Assembly: GCA_963682025.1 (NCBI GenBank)
Contig: OY821519.1
Location: 141,970,429-142,034,428 of the forward strand
Direction: 5' to 3'
DNA from: Cordilura impudica
Taxonomy: Eukaryota; Arthropoda; Insecta; Diptera; Scathophagidae
DNA length: 64,000 nt
The position numbers were made by a program, and so were the translations under genes. The stretch's first letter is position 1. Every line of letters begins with the position of its first letter. This document shows positions 57,741 to 64,000 of the stretch, in pieces. The notes under the pieces were generated by a model. It ran no database searches, was not told where the DNA came from, and saw only the letters and a list, made by a program, of their open reading frames with translations.

Positions 57741-57809
57741 AGTGTTGACCGGAAAAATAAATATTTTGAAATTCGGCGATAGGAGAAAAAGTCTCGCATT
57801 TAATATACA

Positions 57810-58164
57810 GTAGCAGAGCCCAGCCCTCAAGATTCAAGTGCAAATTCTAGGAAATTTTATTTTTCATTTAATAAATAATTTGATAAGAACTTAAAGGTAT
57901 GCTAATCAATTTTAGCCAATTCACAATTCAGCACAGGGCTTCTGATATTTATAATAAACCTACACACAATATGTGTTTTATGGATGTGTTAGTAGCAATT
58001 TTAAATAGGCATTACTAAAACAATGTTCGAGACGGTGCAAATCTGTAAATCTGGACAGCTAAACAGAAATATCTTTAAAATGACGTATGTTTGTTCAAAA
58101 TCGATTATTAATTACAATTTTTATATCGGTCACAAAAAATCGCTTTACCTATTAATATTATAGA
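57810..58164 (-). mobile_element. Helitron-like family H, diverged inverted copy
   Basis: The reverse complement starts TCTATAATATTAATAGGT and ends with ggctgggctctgCTA; the hairpin is decayed (gcacttgaatcttgagg). It contains aggtatgctaatcaatttta, so it belongs with 54604 and 56471. Confidence 0.6.
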
Positions 58165-59582
58165 TTCTTTTGTAATTGAAATATTAGTTTAATTTGAATA
58201 ATAATTGATGTTATGATTCTTAAAGTGCAAACACATTTTTTTAGGTGCCCTGTTTATTTTCAATTGCTACCTTTAGTTTACATAGACACACAGACAGATG
58301 GACTGACAAACATCAACATAAACTGTATAGCATTTGGAGATAGTTTTTGTTATCAAAGAGATAAGGATTAACTACGGATTATTTACCATATGTTTTTGGG
58401 GGGCAAAAAGTCTGCTACGTTTATCATTGATATGAATTTATCACACTTTTCCCCCAATATATTCACTATTTAATTTGCAACGGAATGCACTGTATTACTC
58501 ATTGCATTATACTGTACATTTTTGCTTTATTTTTATAGCAGTAAATGCTCATAAAAACGTTCAATATTACCTTTTCTTTTTCATTTTGATTATCTTTTTC
58601 ATTTTCCATTAGTAAAATTTCAACACATTAACTGAATGGCACACCCGAAAACCCATTAATTAATTAAAAAAATATATAGACAACAAATTACTTTTTATTT
58701 TGTAATTTGTTTTGTTTATTTTACTGTATAATTGTATAATTAGGTTTAACTAATAGCCCAGCTACAGTATTCGATATTTAATATTCTCCTTCTATGTCAA
58801 AATATGAAAAAATACTAAACAATTTTAAATAACTGGCGAGCTGCTGAACTACATTTCATTCAATATTTTTGTTAAGTATTTAGACAACAACGAAATAAAA
58901 ACCTTTTAACCACTTTAAGAGAATTTTACTGTTTTTGCTGTGTTTATAAAGAGTCGAAAGTTTTATGCAATTTGTTTGTTTATCAATTTTATTATTTGAT
59001 AAGATAAGAACCTGTTTATTTATTTATATTGTGAAACTATTCAATTCATTTACTGGTAGAGCTGTTTTGGTGTTTTTGGGGGTTTGCAAATATTTACGAT
59101 ACTTTTTGCTACTTTATATTTATATATATATTAAAAGTAATAATTTTAACATGTTCACATTTTTTTTATTGGATTTAATTATTAAAGCAGCATGTTTAAT
59201 ACGGTGGAGCAATAAGGTGATTACTCGAATTTCACTTTAGTGTAGAATTACTATATGTGAAATATTATGGCAATCGATGTTTATCTACAGGGTTCCCGCT
59301 GAATATAAAAACAAGTAAGAGTGTTAAATTGATACCTCCACCTGTGTATTATACTCAATGTTATAAACAATGTACGGTTACCATTTTAATACAGTTGCCG
59401 ATACTTGACCTTCCTTTAAATATTAGTACCATTTAAATAACAACTGTACGAATAAACGATCAATGAAACAAACAAAAAATTATATAATATATATTATTAA
59501 AAAAAAAAACAATATTTAAAAAAAATCACCAACACGGACGACGAACCCATGGCCCACCTAAATGTTGTGTTAACTAACATAA
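58165..59582. other. AT-rich DNA; no gene recognised
   Basis: A cacacagacagatggactg stretch at about 58288 may be a DINE trace, and 59312-59345 is a short DINE terminus (acaagtaagagtgttaaatt, atacctccacc). The 58965-59240 open frame is Leu/Ile/Tyr-rich with no family match and is probably chance. Confidence 0.4.
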
Positions 59583-59810
59583 CTTTTTTTTTTTTTTTTT
59601 TATTTATTAATCAACACTCAGGGGATGCCTCCTACAGATGCAGTGCATTGTGTTGATCTCAGAAAATAGGTTAAGGAGGAAAGAGTGAGTAGTGTGTTAA
59701 TTTTTTTTTTTATTTTCTTTTTTGCAGTGACATACCAAAGCCTCTAGTGGGAATCGAACCCACGACCCCCGCATGATAGTCGAGCACGCTACCTACTAAC
59801 CTACCGGGCG
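59583..59810 (-). mobile_element. tRNA-derived SINE
   Basis: On the - strand from 59810: gcccggtaggttagtagg (box A taggttagtagg), cgtgctcgactatcatgcg, and box B gggttcgattcccac (59748-59762), at tRNA-like spacing. A roughly 145-base body follows, ending in a 19-20 nt A-tail (poly-T at 59584-59602). The acceptor stem does not pair, so it is not a functional tRNA. Confidence 0.65.
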
Positions 59811-59876
59811 CTTAACTGATGCTAAGTTGTGTTTGTTGGTGAGGCGAATATATTTGCACCAATTTGGAAGTACATA

Positions 59877-60360
59877 CAGCAAATCTCGGTTAATTACATC
59901 GTCAAAATTTACAAGATTTTTGGGAAATTATGCGGGGGAAAGCATTTAAACGAACACGTTTAAATACCTCATAAGAGGCAATTAGACGAATATTTTCAAA
60001 TTATCCGAACATATGTAAGTAAAACAGTGTTACTAAAATAACTTAAACATTTTATTCGATAAAAATAATTCATACTCGTACGTATCACATAAAGAAGTAA
60101 ATTGCAAACAATTTTTGGTATGGTCCCACAGAGTTACACGAAAATAATAATGTTAGTCGTTGTTTTTGAGATTTATTGCCTTTGACTGAGTCTCCTTTTC
60201 GAGCTAATGTTTCACTTGGCACAACTTTATAAAAAAGGCCACGCTCATCAGCATTAAATATATTTTTAGGAGTATAATTTTGAAGAATTGAGGAAAAATT
60301 ACTACTTTTCAGAAAATTTTCATTACTTTCATGGTTTTTATTAAACAAATTAAAAACCAT
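59877..60360 (-). pseudogene. Pogo/Tigger-like transposase fragment
   Basis: The - strand frame 60360-60085 reads YTPKNIFNADERGLFYKVVP, SETLARKGDSVKGNKSQKQR and LTLLFSCNSVGP: the conserved DDE block of Tigger/jerky-type proteins, with R where Tigger has T in DETGLF. cagcaaatctcggttaatta after TA at 59877 resembles a pogo-type terminus. The element is cut on its 5' side by the DINE copy at 60371. Confidence 0.8.
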
Positions 60361-60370
60361 TTACATAAAT

Positions 60371-61147
60371 AACAAGTAAGAAAATTATAGTCGGTCTAGA
60401 CCGACTATGCGATACCCTATACCATGCGTTTAGAAACCCTATTTCTTAGGCCCAACTAACTGGACATTGAAAATAAGCAAAAACCAAATTTGAGTGGGAT
60501 TTTTATTAATTTTTTTGGCTGCAGATATGAAAAAGTTCATATCGGATGCTATATCTATAAAGGGACTAGGTCCAAAAATGGACCGATCCTGATCATGTTT
60601 GGTAAAGTCTCTTGTATTTTGCAAAAATATGTACAAACAAAATTTGAGAAGAATCAGTGCAATATTTTTGTTTTTTAATAGATTTAAGTGAATATCGGGA
60701 AGCATCTCTATATGGGGTCAAAGGTATCATTTTTGGACTACTCATTAGTGGATGTAATGAACACATACAAACCCAATTTGAGTAAGATCTATATGACAAT
60801 TTGTATCTTATGGCAATTTATGTCGATTTCATATGGGTAATTTGTATGGGGGCTAGGTCTGCACATGGACCGATTCTCACCAATTTCAATAGCGTTCATC
60901 CCATGGCCGATAAAAGCTTATATACCAAATTTCATCAAAATATATTCATATTTGCGACCTGCAGTTTGATTACAAGCTTTACATGGACACACAGACGGAC
61001 GGAAGGACATTGTTAAATCAACTCAGAAAGTGATTCTGACTCGATCGGTATAATTAAAGATGGGTCTAGGTCAAATATTTTTGGATGTTACAAACAGCAG
61101 CACAAAGTCATTATACCCAAACCACATAGTGGTATAGGGTATAAAAA
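60371..61147 (-). mobile_element. DINE-like family A, inverted full copy
   Basis: It begins aacaagtaagaaaattatag and tcggtctagaccga, and ends with the ccacatagtggtatagggta hairpin. The GTCY tract is reduced to ggacggaaggac at 60997-61010. It is otherwise very close to the 48637 copy. Confidence 0.8.
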
Positions 61148-61182
61148 TATCAATCCTTAAAAAAAAAAAAAAAATATATATA

Positions 61183-61336
61183 TGTGACCTTCTCCGAGAA
61201 AAGGGACCTAGTGAAAATTAAGTTTTGAGAAAAAAACGCATTTAAAGTTTCTACACCCTTTTAGGTACCAGAATCCACCGTTTTTGACACAACCCGTTTT
61301 TGACACACTAAGTCCCTTTTCTCGGAGAAGGTCACA
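61183..61336. mobile_element. 154-bp MITE, copy 2
   Basis: tgtgaccttctccgagaaaa at the left and its inverse at the right are intact, flanked by TATA-type sequence on both sides. It differs from copy 1 (32158-32311) at only a few positions, mainly a short gap after the left TIR. Confidence 0.88.
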
Positions 61337-61829
61337 TATACGAGTATTGTTGATCTAAATTTAATAGTTTATCCAATATTCCTTTAATTTTTTCAACTGG
61401 TTCATACCAGTTGGCATGGATTGGTACGGATTTGATACATAAACTATAGGAATTTGCTTCCATTCAGTCTGTTTCCTCTCCTAGAGCTCGTTAATGTTTT
61501 TCGTGGTCTATTCGTAATCTGCCACCCGACATTATATGACCCCAAACATGTACTGAATTTGATCTCATCTGATCAAAATCAACCGATACCAATCAGATCG
61601 AAAAGTTTCGTATTGAACCAAACTCTCGACCACACCAATCCCAGCCCAAAACATGAAAGCGGATCAGTTGAAAAAAGCAAAGGAATGTTCGATAAACTAA
61701 TAAATTTAGATCAACAGAACCCTGTGATCAACAGCCCCGATTTAGAATATATTTAATTTTTTAGATACTTAGTTATGAATAAACGATGTTGTTTTAAAAC
61801 TCTTTCTTTTAACTCGTACTCTCTGTCTG
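61337..61829. other. Unassigned stretch with a 100-codon open frame
   Basis: 61454-61756 is open but starts at a non-ATG codon; its translation (PNPSPKHESGSVEKSKGMF in part) is Pro/Ser/Asn-rich with repeated DQNQPI-type polar segments. No family is recognised and it could be chance. Confidence 0.3.
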
Positions 61830-62250
61830 TCTGTCGTGGGACAACCCCATTCCCCCTTATCAAATTGATCTGAAACTTGGCTCATATTCTTCTTGTGATT
61901 ACAAATTAATTTTTGGGCTAGTCACGCACAGTCACGCATAGTTACGACCAGTCACGTAGTGATCTAAATGTCATTTCCCCTCATTCGATCGATCTGAAAC
62001 TTGGTCCATACACTTGCTGTGAAAAAAGATTAACTTTGACTTAGTCACGCACAGTCACGCATGGTCACGCACAGTCACGGAGAGATTTAAAACGGATTTC
62101 TCCTCATCCAATCAATCCGAAACTTGGTCAATATACTTACTGTAAAGAAAGATTAACTTCGGCATAGTACGCACAGTCACCGAGAGATTAAAACCTCACT
62201 TCCCTTTATCCGATCGACCTGAAACTTTGTCCATAGACTTGTTGTGGCTA
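61830..62250. repeat. Four tandem ~115-bp units with agtcacgc motifs
   Basis: Each unit has a ctgaaacttggtccata segment, a g/attaa.ttt segment, then agtcacgcacagtcacgcat and a cccctcat.cgatcgat segment; units decay rightward. The same motifs are inverted inside the TIR element at 44560-44720, so this is probably a decayed or partial copy of that family. Confidence 0.65.
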
Positions 62251-62399
62251 AATATTAATTTTAAGATAGTCAAAACTCATATGCATAAGGAAAGAGTTTT
62301 AATAAAAACTTTGTTTTTATGGGTTAGATTATTATTTTAAAAAGATTTATTTTTTATTTATGTAAATAGTTTTTTATTTATTTAATAAATACCATGAAA

Positions 62400-62530
62400 C
62401 GCATACTTGATCTTTATACTCTATACCCCTATGTGGTCAGAGTATAATGACTTTGTGCTGATGTTTATAAATAACAAAAATATTGGACCTAGACCCATCT
62501 TTTATTAAACCGATCGACTCAGAATCACAT
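62400..62530 (+). mobile_element. DINE-like family A, 5' fragment
   Basis: ttatactctatacccctatg, gtataatgactttgtgctgat, gacctagacccatctttta and accgatcgactcagaatcac are the first blocks of family A. It breaks off inside the Tc1-like remnant. Confidence 0.65.
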
Positions 62531-62534
62531 GGAC

Positions 62535-63045
62535 ATGCGTCGCTAAAAATAATAATGTCCCAATGCGTTTGTACCCACGAATGTCTTTCATTTGACGATA
62601 ACCAACGTTTCTTCATTTGAAGCGGGTAAGTCAAGGTCATTTCTCTGACCTAAAAAACAAATTCAGTTTTAACAAATATTTTTCGCAACACGTACGTACC
62701 TCATAAAAAGCATATTCTATATCTTTCATTTGTTGATACGGCCATTCGCGTTTTACGATTTTACCAATTGTTTCAGACCACTTTGAAGCTTTGTCTCTAA
62801 CAGTGCTTTGACAATTTTTTTAATTTTAGCCGCTAAAGCTTTTTGTTATTAGAAGTTAATTTGGAGATCCGGCCTCTGTTTCAACGTTGTTATTATAATT
62901 TCCATTTGTTTCGTATTTTTGAACAATACTTTGTACTCTTGATGTGGGAAGCTTCAAGTCAATCGATATTTTGGTATAGCTGTTTCCCGATTTGAATTTG
63001 TCAATAATTAAATATCAGAAACTGGCTTACCACATGCCATCGTTT
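62535..63045 (-). pseudogene. Tc1-like transposase N-terminal half, possible intron
   Basis: On the - strand from ATG at about 63041: MACGKP, an HTH-type segment (YTKISIDLK-like, then SRVQSIVQKYETNGNYNNN in shifted frames), IGKIVKREWPYQQMKDIEYA, then MKKRWLSSNERHSWVQTHWD and IIIFSDA (first catalytic Asp). A 50-nt stretch with GT and AG ends (62650-62699) interrupts the frame between FYE and VREM, and removing it leaves the frame open. The 3' half is lost to the DINE fragment. Confidence 0.65.
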
Positions 63046-63139
63046 AACAAATTATCATAATTTAAGTGAAGCAATATGAAAGAGATCACGTTTTTTTGTT
63101 ATCTGACATTCCTTTATGCAAGGAGCAAAGTTGTATCAT

Positions 63140-64000
63140 TAAGCTATTGGTTCGCCAGTAGTGGTTTATACAACAACCTATAACCTACCTCCTCGTGGTG
63201 CTCCTGGGCAACGCTAGGCAAAGCCAGTTATTCTGCTGATTATTCCTAGCGGGTAAAGGTTAAGGTCGCTAATGTCTGCCAGTGCAATCCTATTTGTGAG
63301 ATAACTGGCAGTTACTAAATTCGGCCAATTGTTAACGACGCCTTACCTAAAGGCTCTAAATTTGGTACTGCGGGGAGATCGAATAGCCCTGAGAAGAGGA
63401 TTCTTAGACTCCATACGGAGAAAAAGCGAACTATAACACATGGGAAATGACGGTGATGGTGAAACATCCAACCAGATGAAATGGTTGCTTACATCCCTTT
63501 AATATATGTGATACAAAGTCGAACACTTTACGAATGTGGCTCTAGAGGCTCTCGAATCTGATGTGCAGAGGAGATTGCTGTGTGTGACTAGTAGGGTGTG
63601 TTTGTGGTGTAATGAGCTGGTATGCGTTGTTTGGGTTAAGCCAATCTGGTATATGCATTGTAGGAAGAAGCATGAGTTGAAGATGAGTCGTAAGATGAGT
63701 CGGATGCAAGAAGGTCGGATGGTAGCATGAGTTGAAGTCTTTTTAACGATACAAGAGTGCGTAAGAGAGGTGTCAGAAAAAAAGTGTTATGGTAAGCAAT
63801 GTCAACGTCGGAGTCTTTGATGAATCTTCAAGACGATCTCATTGGGAAAAGCCCTTCGGGGAGTTTCGCAGTGGCTGTGGTGCCCATATCGCGGGCAGAT
63901 CACAGATCGATGTGGAGGTGCATTCACCCATCCACAATACAAAGTGTGGAGTGTATGCCAAATACATCTCTCCAGCTTGTAACGGTCTTATGGCGGGGCG
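63140..64000. other. GC-richer unassigned sequence at the window end
   Basis: Composition rises well above the neighbours and phrases such as cctcctcgtggtgctcctgg, gcaacgctaggcaaagccag and ggcagatcacagatcgatg look like non-LTR 5' untranslated sequence or the edge of another gene. The longest frame (63536-63730, cysteines in CVTSRVCLWCNELVCVVW) is not recognised. Cut by the window end. Confidence 0.3.

Noticed and set aside
58965..59240. 91-codon hydrophobic open frame resembling a membrane protein
   Set aside because: T-rich DNA gives Phe/Leu/Ile by composition; no conserved pattern.
59738..59810. Functional tRNA gene
   Set aside because: The Pol III boxes are good, but the 5' gcccggt has no pairing 3' acceptor strand, and a SINE body with A-tail follows.
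1..64000. Endogenous viral sequences
   Set aside because: I saw no viral polymerase, capsid or envelope-like reading frame; all reverse transcriptase hits belong to non-LTR or Penelope-like elements.

Overview
The window is AT-rich nuclear DNA from a higher fly, probably a calyptrate (house-fly or blow-fly type). The host genes have short GT-AG introns, the intergenic DNA is crowded with transposon debris, and several families look like fly DINE-1/Helitron-related repeats with GTCY (gtccgtcc) microsatellites. The genus cannot be read from the sequence.

Host genes. Two are supported. (1) The last coding exon of a purine nucleoside phosphorylase lies at 9530-10400 on the + strand; its start codon is in an upstream exon that I could not find. 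(2) A supervillin gene on the - strand has seven coding exons here. From 3' to 5' these are 21761-22000 (villin headpiece), 22080-22210, 32992-33108, 33189-35207 (gelsolin-like repeats), 41083-41240, 41312-41855 and 41917-42058. All splice junctions keep phase. The 5' end of the gene was not found beyond 42058. Four introns are 61-80 nt, but two have grown to 10.8 kb and 5.9 kb by transposon insertion.

Layout. 1-9.5 kb: TIR element, a 220-bp-arm inverted repeat, Helitron-like repeats, a GC-rich tandem array, low-complexity DNA and a perfect 38-bp hairpin. 9.5-21.7 kb: the phosphorylase exon, then Tc1, DINE and non-LTR remnants. 22.2-33.0 kb: supervillin intron holding a MITE split by a DINE copy and by a CR1/Jockey-like non-LTR element, which is itself split by a TIR element carrying a 21-bp minisatellite; a Tc1 element split by another DINE copy follows. 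35.2-41.1 kb: supervillin intron holding a 4-kb element with about 380-bp inverted ends and a decayed intron-containing gene of an uncharacterised invertebrate repeat family. 42-64 kb: no recognised host gene, but an unassigned ORF, mariner, Tc1, pogo/Tigger, Penelope-like and non-LTR remnants, SINE-like sequences, MITEs and two hammerhead-ribozyme-like motifs.

The best candidates for something undescribed are the 36667-40683 element, whose long inverted ends match a dispersed Helitron-like repeat; the higher-order 21-bp minisatellite array inside a retrotransposon; and the hammerhead-like motifs. All similarity statements come from reading the sequence and recalling families; no database search was run.
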